Positions 13,101 through 24,720 of a stretch of 64,000 bases of DNA are shown here, in pieces (the first letter of the stretch is position 1; the number at the start of each line of letters is the position of its first letter). The notes beneath the pieces were generated by a model. That model made no database searches and had not been told where the DNA came from. It worked only from the letters and a program-made list of their open reading frames with translations. This DNA comes from Cryptomeria japonica (Eukaryota > Streptophyta > Pinopsida > Cupressales > Cupressaceae), in assembly GCF_030272615.1 (NCBI RefSeq), contig NC_081412.1, positions 99,011,796 through 99,075,795 on the forward strand, given 5' to 3'. The translations under genes were made by a program, and so were the position numbers.

Positions 13101-14030
13101 TCAACTCATGAGACCTAATTACAAAATTGCATCACACAATACATAAATCAATATGCAGGCCAATACAGTGTTGGAAAAGACATAGCATAGACCTAAATCA
13201 AAACCTCAAGCACGCAACACCACCAAATATCTCACCAAGATCATCCACAACATGCAAGAATCATCGGGTCGGTCAGAAAGTCATATGACATGAAGAATAC
13301 CACCAGGCCAAGAAAATATTCACTAACGCGCACAACGATCAATACGGACCAGCAACATGGATAGAAAAAAATCTAGAAATATCAACAAGAAACGTGAATT
13401 CCACCACAACAACTCAGATTAATAGAATCATCACCATCTTTCTATTGGAGCTCAAGAACACCAACATAACTTAATGACAATCTGGAAGATACGCTTCTGA
13501 ATTTTCAAATCATGAACCACTCAGACTGAGGAAATTCATGAGTGTCCCAAACACTCTCCCAAATCCGCTCAACATAATAAATCAATTCTGAAGCAATATA
13601 AACTATAAATCACAACTCTGCAATATAGAACCAACTGAAAAACCAGTCACCACACCGGACCTCATAACTCGATCAAATCACCTTCTGGAGCACTGAAACT
13701 CATGTTGAATCAATTGAAGATACTTATCTCTAAATCCTTAAATCCACATAATCATATCTGCAATATACCAACCAAACCAACTTTCTGCAACACCGAAGCA
13801 CAAGAACACAAGAATATGTTGACATCAATGACAACAACACATTCCAACAACTCTAATATCCAACACAAACTCGCTCTAAGATTTGTGGTTTCATTTGATG
13901 CATTGGAACTGATTAACGTAGTAGCATACATACTTTCCTTACCACCTTCTCTTTCCCACATCCAATGGAATGTGTTCCATGTGTTTTTGCTTAAGCCATA
14001 TCACCCCAACGCTTCTTATTATACATGATT
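10170..14030 (+). pseudogene. Ty3/gypsy pol pseudogene (RT, RNase H, integrase), interrupted by a solo LTR
   Basis: Order is RT, RNase H, integrase, which defines Ty3/gypsy. RT shows the N-terminal block ending ELLKKGLLDL (10,190-10,300), then LCIDYRMLNKK (10,350) and the active-site box FLDD at 10,658-10,669. The RT connection and RNase H follow (GLVGYCKIYMENFSRIA at 10,902; YPPHDLELVAIVHVLQMWRH near 11,190). The integrase zinc-binding region is at 11,589-11,783, its last Cys replaced by Phe (MAQCLEF). In the catalytic core the expected DGQTERVNQ block reads NGxTKRAN near 12,147, so the catalytic Glu is Lys. The integrase C-terminus resumes after the solo LTR (LPPSLSHIQWNVFHVFLLKP, 13,940-14,000). 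Stops and frameshifts throughout make it inactive. The C-terminal motif is typical of plant chromovirus-like elements, but I cannot confirm a chromodomain. Confidence 0.85.
12555..13865 (-). mobile_element. Solo LTR of a Ty1/copia-type element
   Basis: A 1,311 bp unit splits the gypsy integrase reading frame. On the minus strand it starts TGTTGGATATTAG at 13,865 and ends near CTTCATTATTGTTGCCAATA at 12,555 (terminal CA mutated to TA). It is flanked by the 5 bp duplication CAAAC (12,550-12,554 and 13,866-13,870). Removing the unit and one TSD joins codons for LSK and LALRF, restoring the integrase. Its inner motifs (AGAGAGGGGGTGAATTAG near the 3' end; GGGAAAAACCACGGTGGGAA, 12,708-12,727) recur in the LTRs at 18,910, 24,721 and 53,036. 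No internal region is present, so it arose by LTR-LTR recombination. Confidence 0.85.
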
Positions 14031-14370
14031 AGCATGCTTTATAGGTTCAGGATTTGAGAATGGTACTGGTGGAGCTCATCTGAATTATGGATCAATGCAA
14101 AGTTAACTTGAATAGAAAAGATATTGTTCAATACAGTGTCCAATGAGACCAATATTCAGTGGATAGTACTACACAGGAGAATACTGAGGAGAAAACTCAT
14201 TTTTTTTTCTCATTTGAGGACTTAGATACTTTGTTTCCAGTTTGAGATACTTGGTTGATACTTTGTTTTTCTTATGTGTGAAACATTGATTACATTGGTG
14301 TGCTACTTTAATTGTTTCAGTATGTGTGTAATAAGATATTGAGATGATGTCTCTTCCTAGTGGGGAAGTA
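14031..14370 (+). other. 3' untranslated region of the gypsy element with polypurine tract
   Basis: Downstream of the integrase C-terminus no further conserved domain is visible. The stretch ends in CTAGTGGGGAAG at about 14,357-14,368, a plausible polypurine tract, followed by TATGTCATATTTTG, a plausible 3' LTR start. Confidence 0.4.
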
Positions 14371-14953
14371 TGTCATATTTTGATCTTTGCTACCTTTACT
14401 ATTCATTATATTTTTAATGAGACTATTGGACATCATGCTATATGTTTCATTAAATGGTTAATTATATGTGTGTGATTGGTAAATTATATGGTTAATTTAA
14501 AATGCATAGAAATGAAATTGAAATGCAAATGGTGTTAATTATCATGTTGTGATTATGAGTTTAATCTTGCATGTGCTTTGTCTATGATTTATGGGACTAA
14601 CCTACCAATGTGAATCTAAGTGCAAGTACCTATTCAAGATGAGAACTTGGCTGGCGTAGAGGTGTCCTATCCATTTGGCAACAATATACATGATGGTACC
14701 TAGTGTATACACACACACTCACATAAGATATCCATACTACATTCATGATGTTTGTGCATTGTGTGATTTTATGGTTATATGGTTTAATTAAACATGATGT
14801 GCATACTTGCTTGTATTGTACTTGTTATGGAAATAAGATATTAGGAAAATAAAAAATTGCCTCCTTTATTTCTATCTCGTGTTTACATAGATAGTTTAAT
14901 TCAAAAAAATAAAATTTGTTTGTATTTATTTTTTAATGTAATTATTTTCTTGA

Positions 14954-15050
<97 letters not shown>

Positions 15051-15076
15051 GTATTATTGAAATAAAATATATATAA

Positions 15077-15080
<4 letters not shown>
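14369..15080 (+). repeat. Possible 3' LTR of the gypsy pol pseudogene
   Basis: Begins just after the purine tract at about 14,368. The sequence is AT-rich without ORFs and runs into the (AC)n array at 14,957. The far end, a TSD and the matching 5' LTR are not visible, so the boundary is provisional. Confidence 0.3.
14957..15045 (+). repeat. (AC)n microsatellite, about 44 units
   Basis: An uninterrupted AC dinucleotide array directly followed by ATATAT and, 35 bases later, by an (AT)n run (15,081-15,108). Long perfect AC/TA runs of this kind are usually young and length-variable. Confidence 0.98.

Positions 15081-15108
<28 letters not shown>
15081..15108 (+). repeat. (AT)n microsatellite
   Basis: About 14 perfect AT units, adjacent to the AC array. 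Confidence 0.95.
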
Positions 15109-15115
<7 letters not shown>

Positions 15116-15469
15116 TTTATATTTTGAAGGCATTGAAGCTCTAGGGAAATATACAAGGAGACAATGGTTTGCGAGAGGAGAGGAGTTCAAATTTTTGTGC
15201 ACATGGGCTAGGGTTTAACCTGACCTGCATGTTTTCTCTTCTTTTTGTGTGATTGGGGGTGCATTTAGGGGGTGACTGTGGTGCTGCTCGCGTGGCAAGA
15301 GTGTGATCATGCATGCAGGGGGGTTGTGTGTTGTTTCAAGGGTTTGTTTTTGGTTGTCGCTCTAGCATTTGGTGGGGTTTTTAGAGATTGTTAGAGGTGA
15401 TTGGGTTTTGGTGCAACTAGTTGTGGTGTGGGGTTTGGTGTATTTCTTTTGTAGGTATCGAGGTGAATC

Positions 15470-16626
15470 GTGTTTCCTCCAACTTGGTGGTTGATGGTGA
15501 TGGGATACATAATGAATCTTCTTCGGGTGTGCATGCAAAATCAACACTCTTTTTATGTGGGCGAGAGTTCCAAATTTAAGAAGGTGAATGGTTATTTGCC
15601 ACAGAGTCAGGATCGACTGGTTTTCGTCATCTCTCTGAAATCGATCATGCAGGATGTCTTTTATTGGAGTAGACATGTTCTTATCTGCAAATCTCTTAGA
15701 ATTCGTATTTCCTTGTCAATGTTGGAACCTTGGATTTGACGTACTTGACAGGTTGAGGGTGACATGGAGATTATGTTGGTCATAATTAGTCATTTCATGA
15801 TTGCTTTTTCCAACCTAGTTGATAGGAATCGGATAAAAAGATAATTAATTTTGATTGTATTTGTGTGGAGATAGATTTAAATAATCCCTTTCTGAACTCT
15901 TTAGAAATTTGTCCTGGATCTTCATTTCAGGTTGAACAATTAGGTTATGAATCTCTTCCTTTCCACTGTTAGATTTGTCATGAGTATGGTCACCTTCAGC
16001 GACATTGTCCTAGGGTTAATAAAGTTGTTGGTTCAAATCCAACACCGAATGTGGGTAAATAGGATAAAGATAAAGCCCCTATGATGGCTAGTGGTCTAGC
16101 TAAGGATAAGGATGGGTTTGTGCTAGTTAATCCTTGATCTAAGGGGTGGGGTCAGAAAAGACCTTTTCAAGATAGGCAATCTGAGGAGTGTTTCAACCGG
16201 TTCAATATGTTGGACACTATGTCTTTGGAGGAAGGGAATCCTATGGATGTGACTTTTGGGGCTATTGTTATGGGTATGGATGTTGTGCAGGAGAAAGAGG
16301 TTGTTCAAGATCTCTAATCATCAAATGGCCTGCACCAGGTGTCTCCTACTGGTCTAGTTTTGAGAGATCGAGGTGATTCTAGCACTCTTTTGCAGGGTGA
16401 TATTGTTTTGGAAAAATTGGCTAAGGAGGTGCTAGCATCTAGTAAAAGTAAATGGTCTTCTTAGGATTTGTGTTTGTAGCAATGACCCCTTAAAAAAGGT
16501 CCTTTTGATAATTCTTCTAAAAATGGCCACAAGAAGGATCAAGAGAAGGTGAAATTAGCTGGGGAATTGTTGGTGGAATCTGGGCTAGTGAAACCCATTG
16601 ATGCTCATTTTTTCCAATCTCTTCCA
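15470..16626 (+). pseudogene. LINE ORF1 remnant (DUF4283-like region and CCHC zinc knuckle)
   Basis: In plant L1 elements ORF1 encodes an RNA-binding protein. Here 15,510-15,830 reads in two frames as a DUF4283-like segment (ICKSLRIRISLSMLEPWI, then VEGDMEIMLV and AFSNLVDRNR). A frameshift later, 15,961-16,014 encodes a CCHC knuckle, C-x-I-C-HEYGHLQRHC, with a stop (TAG) at the first x position. The tail is Ser/Lys-rich and ends just before the ORF2 start. Identification relies on the combination of these regions upstream of a LINE endonuclease and RT. Confidence 0.7.
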
Positions 16627-18304
16627 TGATTATTCTTTCTTAGAATGTAAGAGGGTTGAATAGAATCCCTCAACAAAAGGCTATTGACAACTCATTCTCC
16701 AGATATTTTTTCTCGTATTTGGCATTTTGGTCAGTGCTAGAGTATTGGTTCTCAGGGTCATTTTGGAGGTCTGGCTCTTTTTTGGGACCCGCAAAAGATT
16801 GTTCAACTTTGGTGGATAACTATTCACTCTAATCTCTCTATGGTGGCCTCTATTTTGGAATATGGGGAGATTGTTTTGGTCACTAATATGTATGCTCCTA
16901 TTGATATTCATGGGAAAATTAAGCTTTGGTCACATATTAAGTATGTTAGATCCTATGCTCCTCACTTTTCTTGGGTTTTAGTTGGTGATTTCAATTCAAT
17001 GTTAAGTTTGGAGGAGAAAAGGAGAGGGTTCACTCGGCTAGGTGTTGCTTCTGATCTCTTTTGAGCGAATGTTGATTCCCTTTCTTTAATTGATGTCAAA
17101 CCATTTAATGGGGTATTTACTTGGAATAATAGATGGCGTGGAGAGGATGTTATCTTATAATAGTTGGATAGATTTCTTGTTTCCTGCTTTTGGGTGGGTG
17201 GTAGCTTGATTACAAGTTCTGAGATTCTTGATTGGTGAGGCTATGATCATTGGCTAATTAATTTTTCAGCAGTTTCTTTTGGAGTTCCTAAGAATCCTTA
17301 TTTTGAGTTTCAACTTATGAGGCTTCATGATTCATCCCTCCATGATTTAATGTCTCAATGGTGGAGAGATGGTGGTCTTGCCTATGGTACTGCTATGTAT
17401 TCCTTTGTTAAGAAATCACAATTTGTGAAATTTCAACTTAAAAGATGGAATAGGACATGTTTTGGTGACCTCCATGCTAAAAAAAGGAATGTTCAGGCAT
17501 GCTTTGATGTTATCACTTGCCAAATTTGGGATTTTGGTTTCTCAAATTCTTTAGGCAGGGTTGAATCTTGGGTCATGAGAGAGTTAGAAGAGTGGGAACC
17601 TCGTGAGGAGATTTTTTGGAAATAGAAGGCTCAAATTGATTGGTGTTAGGAAGGCAATAGGAATACAACTTTTTTTCATAATTTTGTTTAGGTTCATTGG
17701 AATAAGAGTTATATTTCCTCTTTGATTAATTTTGAAGGAATTCAGCTATCTTCTCTGCAGGCTTTATCTTGTGAGCTACTTAGTACTATTCGACTCCATT
17801 TTCTGAGGATTCACCTCCTATTGAAGCAAAGCAGAATATGATCCTTGCTTGTATTTCCTCTGTTGTCACTCATGTGATGAATGATTTCCTCATACGACTG
17901 ATCTCTCTGTTTGAATTGGAAGAGGTTATTTTTGGGATATGTAAGGGTAAAGCTCTAGGTCTAAATGGATTTCCTATAGATTTTTTTCAAGATTTTTGGG
18001 ATATTATTAATTTGGATTTGTTGGAGGTGGTCCGAGAATCTCTTGGTAGTAAAAAAATGCTCCAAGCCTTGAATTCTACTTTTCTTGTCCTTATTCCTAA
18101 AAAAGAATGTGCTAATCATTTGGATTTCTTTAGGCCCATTGCTCTTTGTAATGTGGTATATAAAATCATTACTAAATTGATTGAAAAGAATCTCAAAATC
18201 TACCTCCCATCTTTGATCTTGGATGAGCAAGGGGGTTTTGTGGAAGGAAGAAATTTTTTGGATGGGGTGGTGGTTACTTCTGAAGCCATTCATTCTATGG
18301 TGAC
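16627..18304 (+). pseudogene. LINE ORF2, 5' part: AP endonuclease and first half of RT
   Basis: Starts ATGATTATTCTTTCTTAG, which reads MIILS(W to stop)NVRGLN, the standard opening of an L1 apurinic endonuclease. Part of the endonuclease appears deleted around 16,690-16,740. The catalytic GDFNSML is at about 16,984, then TWNNRW near 17,120. After a linker (FQLKRWNRTCFGDLHAKKRN, 17,420-17,490) the RT begins; LVLIPKKECANHLDFFRPIA at 18,085-18,145 and a GGFVEGRNFLDGVV block at about 18,230-18,270 are diagnostic. The RT frame is cut at 18,304 by the gypsy LTR and resumes at 39,423. Confidence 0.88.
18300..18304 (+). repeat. Target-site duplication GTGAC, left copy (gypsy insertion)
   Basis: GTGAC lies immediately before the gypsy 5' LTR and recurs at 39,418-39,422 immediately after the 3' LTR. 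Five bases is the usual duplication for Ty3/gypsy integrases. Confidence 0.9.
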
Positions 18305-18909
18305 TATTCACATTAAAATCCCTGGGGCAGGTTCATGGCTAGAGTATCTTCTTTTCCCTCTCATCTTTCCAGCAGTGTGTGGCATGCAGGACAGTTGTCA
18401 ACTAGGCATTACCCCCACTGGTCTGTGTTTTGCGTTTAAGGATTGGAGTAGCATGATGGTGACAAATGGAGAAGCTTTGCTGATTGGGCCCTTTTCTAGG
18501 GCCCACCTTGTAGCACAAGTAGGAAAGGGACACCTGGCACCTTCATGTTGGTGGATGCATTTCTTTTTTAAGAGGTTTTTCAGAATAGGCCTCCCCGCCT
18601 GTCGTATTTTCTTCTGCGGTTAGCAAAATCTTTTCTGTTTGGGCTAGTATGAACATCATCGCAAGCAAGAACCAAAGCCTCAGGGTCATTTTGCTGGGTG
18701 TGACCTTGTTGGGTGACATGACGTGGTTTTTCCATTCAGGGGCGGTTATGCATGTTTGGCATATTTTAGAGTTGTTAGTAGAGCCGTGGGCTCTATTTAT
18801 GCTTATTTTCTCCATGTTGTAGGGGTTCAGAACTTTTAAGAAAAATAATTAAGGATCTTAGATAATTGGAGTTGTTATAGTTTTTCAAGAGGAAGGTAAA
18901 TCAAGATTG
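18305..18909 (+). repeat. Gypsy 5' LTR, first part
   Basis: Matches 38,338-38,943 with many substitutions, most of which replace CG in the 3' copy by TG or CA here. A TATA-like CTATTTATGC at 18,792 has an equivalent at 38,826 and may mark the promoter. The LTR is cut at 18,909 by the copia insertion and continues at 26,068. Confidence 0.9.
18905..18909 (+). repeat. Target-site duplication GATTG, left copy (copia insertion)
   Basis: GATTG precedes the copia 3' LTR and recurs at 26,063-26,067. The uninterrupted site is preserved in the other gypsy LTR at 38,938-38,942, where the same flanks (GGTAAATCAA before, TGC then TGGCCTTC after) are continuous, confirming the insertion point. Confidence 0.95.
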
Positions 18910-20274
18910 TGATGAATAATGATGAACAAATAATACCCTAACTGGTATTGAGAGGGGGGGGGGGGTGAATCAATACAAACAAAAAATTTCTCAACACTTT
19001 ATCATATTAAAACTATGTTGACCGGTTATCTTCACCACTGAGCTTAACCATGGGTATACCGGTTAAACACAGATACTTCAGACAACATTTGACAAATCTC
19101 AAATCTTGATGACTACTTCCAGATATAATCAAGCATGAGTTGTATCAACGATACTACAATCATTTAGCATTGCATGCATAACTAACTTAATCAACATCTA
19201 CTCAATCATCACATGAAAACTCACAACCCATAACACAAAGATTTTTTCACGTGGAAACCCAAATGGGAAAAACCAAGGTGGGGATGAATACCCAAAAGCT
19301 TGTTTTGAACTCTTTTGAAGTCCACTCTATTAGGAGCCTAGTCCGGTTAAAGACTTTACAATAAGGTTCTGTTAGGAACCAATCCTGTTAGAGATCACTT
19401 GGTTAAGGGATGGGTATAAACCCTATTAAAGGTTGAAAACTTGTTAAAGGTTACCTCGCTAGAGGATCTAAAGAACTCAATGAACTCGAGTCACCTGGTT
19501 AGAGGGTTTGCAACAAGCCTGTTAAAGTTGCCTGGTTAAGGGATTTTCCTTCTATTGAAATATTTAGAAGTCAACAGGTAAAGCTTTGATGTGATAACAA
19601 CACTACTTGTTAAGGAAGATCCTTTTCAGCTCCTCTCCTTTGTAATCACACTCTACAGATTCCACACTCTAGTTTGGCAAGTATCTCAACATGTAGACAC
19701 AAACACATCATTTTCCAATAACCTACAATAACAAACATCATCGACCTTATAGACAACAATTAGGTCGGTAGCATAAACCCTAAACCCTGAACATTTTAGG
19801 TTTACAATTACAAGCGGTCCAATCCTAACCGTTAGATCCATTGTATAGAATGAAGCAATCTAAAACAAATTTTAAGTCATTCTGCATCGTCCATTCTTCA
19901 CCGCATCTGAAAATCAGTAACCCATCACGCGCACTTCATACACTGCTCAGAAAATTGTGCATTCCTCAAGTAGACATTCAAATGCATTCAATCTTCATGC
20001 TCACAAGCACATAGCTGATGTGGCACCATGATCTCATCCTTATCTCTTAACTAACTCATCACAGAATGTCATCGGTTGCACCACATAGGCCAAACCAGAA
20101 ACCCTAGAGCTGAATAGGGACTACCAACTGGTAGTCACACTTAATGAACCCCGACACCGATCCACTCCATCCCAGTTGACCATAACCACTTCCAATATTC
20201 ATACCAAATCATATTGGTTCACCTATTGACATCAATGACAACATACATTGTAACCGCTACATCATATGCCAACA
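18910..20274 (-). repeat. Copia 3' LTR
   Basis: 1,365 bp; on the minus strand it runs from TGTTGGCATATG at 20,274 to CATTATTCATCA at 18,910. Contains a run of 12 G (18,954-18,965) where the other copy has only a short G-rich stretch, and the conserved GTGGAAACCC / GGGAAAAACC block near 19,250-19,275. Confidence 0.95.
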
Positions 20275-20286
20275 ATCTCCCCCTTT
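20275..20286 (-). promoter_or_regulatory. Copia polypurine tract
   Basis: Minus-strand AAAGGGGGAGAT abuts the 3' LTR start at 20,274. It primes plus-strand DNA synthesis in LTR retrotransposons. Confidence 0.9.
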
Positions 20287-20542
20287 GGCATTGATGGCAA
20301 TACTCAATGTATCATTGCTTAGTAACATCCAGTTTAGTTTCAAATGATCACTACCAGCACCATCTAGACTGGTCAGTGTCTTCTTCATCATATATCTTCT
20401 CCCCCTTTGATAGCAATGCCAAAGTGGAGGCACAAGTTTCTAAACTCCACTATGTTGCTCCCCCTGTGGAGTAGCATCCTTCAACACATCAATCCTATAA
20501 GATTTGACATGGCAGTACCTGATTGATGTGGAGCATACAAAT

Positions 20543-23500
20543 TTATTTTACTTCATGAAGGGGCAAAACCCCTAATTCACCTCTCAAATAGGTAAATGTA
20601 GTCTGTGATAAGGGCTTAGTGAATATGTCTGCTAGTTGCTCCTTACTGGAAACATGTTCTAATACAACCTCTTTATTCTAAACCTTTTCTCTCAAGAAAT
20701 GATACTTGAGTTCAATGTGCTTTGTCCTAGCATGCAATACTGTATTTTTGGAAATATTGATTGCACTAGTATTATCATAGAAAATACTCACCGGTTTAGA
20801 TATAGGCACTTTGAAGCCATTCAGTACATGCTTCATCTAGATTGCTTGAGTGCAGTTCATAAAAGCTACCACATACTCTGCTTCAGCTATAGACTGGGAA
20901 ACACAACTCTGCTTCTTGCTCATCCATGAGACTAGTCTTCCACCAAGGAATGATGCTCCATTGGTTATTCTCTTCCGATCGTCCACATTGCCTTCCCAAT
21001 CTACATCCGTAAACACTTTGAGACCAAAGTCGCCATTGTATGGATACCACAATCCACAATCAACTCTCCCTTTCAAGTATCTAAGAATCCTTTTTACCGC
21101 TACCAAGTAGGATTCTCTTGGACTCTTCTAAAAATGGGCTACTATGCCCACTGCATGAGCAATATCTGGTCTACTGTGTACCACACAGTGCAACTTATTG
21201 ATCATCAACCGATACTCCTTCTCATCCACCAATGTTGTATCATCCTCCTTTGTTAGTTTGCAGCTGGTCACCATCGGTGTTCCAACCATTTTGCTCTCCT
21301 CCATGCCAAAGGTCTTCAATACCTCTTTGATATACTCGGACTGGGTAATGGAGATACCCTCCTTCATTTGTTGAATCTGTAGACCAATGAAGAACTTCAT
21401 CTCTCCAATCAAAGACATCTCAAACTCTTTCTTCATTTCATCTGTGAATGCATGGCTCATTTCATCATCTCCTCTGAAGATTATGTCATCTACAAATACT
21501 TCACAGATCAGAATCTGATCACCTTCAGATTTCAGGTAGATGTTGTTGTCCTCACTTATTCTCTAAAATCCAATCTTCACAAGATGAGAGTGTAACCGTT
21601 CATACCATGCCCTTGGTGCTTGTTTCAATCCATATAGGGTCTTGTGTACTCTACACACCATGTTACTATCTTCTGACAAAGTGAATCCATCTAGTTGCTC
21701 AATATACACTTCTTCTTCTAGGATTCCAATCAGGAATGTAGACTTCACATCCATTTGGTATACCTTAAATCCCTTGAATGATGCAAATGCAAGTAGCATT
21801 CGAACACCTTCCATTCTGGCCACTAGGGAAAAAGTTTCTCCATAGTCTTCTCCCTCTTCTTGAGCATATCCCTTGCATACAAGTCTTTCCTTGTTCCTTA
21901 CCACAGTGCCTTCTTCATTCAACTTATTCCTGAAGACCCATTTGGTACCTATTACATTATTGTGTTCTGGTTTGGGTACCAAGGACCATGTTGCATTCTT
22001 TTCTATCTGGTCCAGCTCCTCTTCCATTTCCTTTATCCAATCTTCATTAGTAAGTGCCTCTCTAGTGGTCTTAGGCTCAAATTCAAAAATCATGCAAGAG
22101 TTTTGTTTCACCTTTCTCCTTGTGAGTATCCCTACATATTTATCGCCTATGATCTACTTTAGATCATGATGTAGTTTCACATACCTAGGAATAACCCTAG
22201 CTGGTTTTTCTTGCTTTTCCTCTTCTTCTTCCACTTCATCTTCTTCTTCACTTGCTGCAGCTTCTACCGATATAGGAGCACTGAGGTCTTTCTGGTGTTT
22301 GCAACTTGTATCCTTCTTAACCAGTTCTTAGAAGGATACACCCAGTTCATCTTCTGTTTGCTTGTTGTAGGTTTCCTCAGGCTCCTTAGGGGATTCATCA
22401 ACCTTGACATTGATACTCTCAACAACTTTCTGAGTCCTGTTGTTGTAGCATTTGAGAGCTTTAATTTTAGTGGAATATCCTTGAAATATTCCTTCATCAT
22501 ATTTAACATCAAACTTGCTCAGATTCTCACAACTCCTGATATAGCACTTATTGCCAAACACTTTGAAATAACTCACATTAGGAGTTCTCCCATTCCAGTA
22601 CTCATAGGGGATTTTATGTTTACCTTTCTTGATGAGTACCCAGTTCATGGTATAGACTGTAGTGCTCACTGCTTCTCTCCAAAAAGTGTGAGTAACCTTT
22701 CCTTGGATTAGCATAGTTCTGGCCACTTCAACTACAGTCTTGTTATTCCTTTTTGTTGTGGGGTCCTTGGGGTAGACACATGCCTCTTGATGTCATTCTC
22801 TTCACAATACTTGTTGAATTCATCAGAAGTGAATTCACATCCTTGATCAGTTCTAAGGCATTTTATTCTTCTGCCGCTCTCCTTTTCCACCAATGCTTTG
22901 AAGGCTTTGAACTTTCCAAACGCCTCAGACTTGTCTTTTAGGAATGTGACCCACATCATTCTTGAGCAGTCATCAGTAAGAATCATGTTACCGATCTCCC
23001 TAAATGCTTCTAGTTTTCATTGGACCACACGAATCGGTGTGCACTAGATCAAGTAGGTTCTCTGCTGAAAAAGACTTACCTTTGAATGTTGAGGAAGACA
23101 TCTTCCCAAGTTGACATTCTCTGCATAAATCATTCTCCAGTTTGTTCAGCAAAGGCAATCCTCTTACTGCCTTGATCTTACTCGCCTTTACAATATTATC
23201 AAAATTCATATGACAAAGTCTCCTATTCCATATCCAACTGTCATCAAACTTTTCCATCAGGCACTGACTAATATTGGCATTCAGCTGAAATAGGTTTCCT
23301 CTAGTCTACTTACCGGTGGCAATAAGTTCACCACTCTTTTCAATTATTCTGCAGACTTCACCTTTGAAATCTAGAATGAGTCCTTTGTCGTCTAGCTGAG
23401 AAACACTCAAAAGGTTGTGCTTAAGGCCTTCCATCCAGTAGATATCATCCGCACTTGTTTTTCCATTCAGTGAGATGGATCCTTTTCCTTTCACCATGCA

Positions 23501-24649
23501 AAGTGCATCATTGCCAAACTTGACAACACCTCCATCATATTCTTCCAGAGACAAAAACTTTCTCTGGTCACTAGCAATGTGGTAAGAACACCCGCTATCA
23601 ATGATCCACTCATTAGAGTTGTCAATGTGAGAGACAAGGGTTTTTTGATCAGACACTTCTTCCTTTACAACTACAAACACTATGTCCTCATTCTCTTCAT
23701 CCTCAGATTCTTCATCAATAACACCTTCATCTACTGCAACAAGACAATTTCTCCTACCTCCTCCTTTATACTTTCTACACCTTTCTGGTTTATCCTTATT
23801 ATCATTGTTAGGACAGTTAACAACTATATGTCTTATCTTATTGCAGTAAAAACATTTTAGAGGAAATTTACCTCTATATTTTCCAGTGCCTTTTGGAAGT
23901 CTCTTGGCAAGAAGAGCTTCAAATTCCATCAGAATCTCCTCATCATCCGTGTCTCTGTTTGGTCTAGATTCATAACTGGTGCTGACTTATTTACCTTTTC
24001 TGGTTGGTGTGGAGGAAACAGACATTCTAAAGGCTGACTCTATCTTCTGAACACTACCATCATAGCTATTCAATTCATATGCAATCAACTTTGCAATGAT
24101 AGAGTCTAGAGATACATTTGTCTTGTCGATAGACCTTAACTCCTAAATAGCAGCAACCCTAATTGCATAGACTGGTAACAATGATCTCAGAACTTTACTG
24201 ACAACGATGGCATCATCAATTGTTCCACCAATGGTCTTGATATCCCCAACCACGGTCTTGATCCTTATGCCATATTGTTGAATGGTCTCACCTTCAACCA
24301 TCCTCGTGACTTCAAATTTTTCTCTAAGGCTTTCCTCCTTAGCTTGCTTGACATGCTCATCACCGCCATAAATGGTTTCTAGTGTGTCCCATACATCCTT
24401 AGGAGTATCCTTATCTTGTACATCAATGAACTCAATATCAGACAGGTTGCTAGTAAGGGCTTTAATGACTTGCCCATTTCCTTGAATCTCTCTTTTCTGA
24501 TCATCGGTTAGAGTGCTAGTGGGGATTACATAGGCATTCTCAACATAGCTCCAGTGTTGAGCACCCAAACTCTTGATATAAATCTTCATTCTATCCTTCC
24601 ATATTTTGAAGTTATCCCTATTGAAATTAGGACCTTCCCTCTTCATCAT
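20543..24649 (-). pseudogene. Ty1/copia gag-pol polyprotein, nearly full length
   Basis: About 1,369 codons, almost all in one frame from ATG 24,649 to TAA 20,543. Gag (24,649-23,860) ends in the knuckle CFYCNKIRHIVVNC. Protease has WIIDSGCSYHI near 23,605. The pre-integrase block WNRRLCHMNF is near 23,225. Integrase shows HTDSCGP and RTDQGCEFTSDEF, but just after PQQKG a short deletion near 22,741-22,748 removes the expected VVER, taking the catalytic Glu and shifting frame. RT carries WVFRNKLNEEG, YGLKQAPRAWY (21,600) and FVDD (about 21,500). RNase H has VFTDVDWEGN and AEAEYV, and the protein ends LRGELGVLPLHEVK. Between about 22,990 and 22,735 the reading moves to another frame. The number of stops is small compared with the surrounding gypsy element. 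Confidence 0.95.
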
Positions 24650-24706
24650 TAAAGCAAGATCTTTTGCCTCAAGTGGTTAAGCTTATATCACTGAGGACCT
24701 GGAGTT

Positions 24707-24718
24707 GCTCTGATACCA
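24707..24718 (-). promoter_or_regulatory. Copia primer-binding site (tRNA-Met type)
   Basis: Minus-strand TGGTATCAGAGC, two bases inside the 5' LTR. This is the classic plant copia primer site complementary to the 3' end of initiator tRNA-Met. Confidence 0.93.
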
Positions 24719-24720
24719 AT

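Noticed and set aside
14857-15202. ORFs translating the AC repeat (poly His-Thr or Cys-Val)
   Set aside because: Pure translations of a dinucleotide microsatellite.
22211-22711. 166-codon plus-strand ORF in the copia element
   Set aside because: It is the antisense shadow of the copia integrase/RT region, which has clear motifs on the minus strand.
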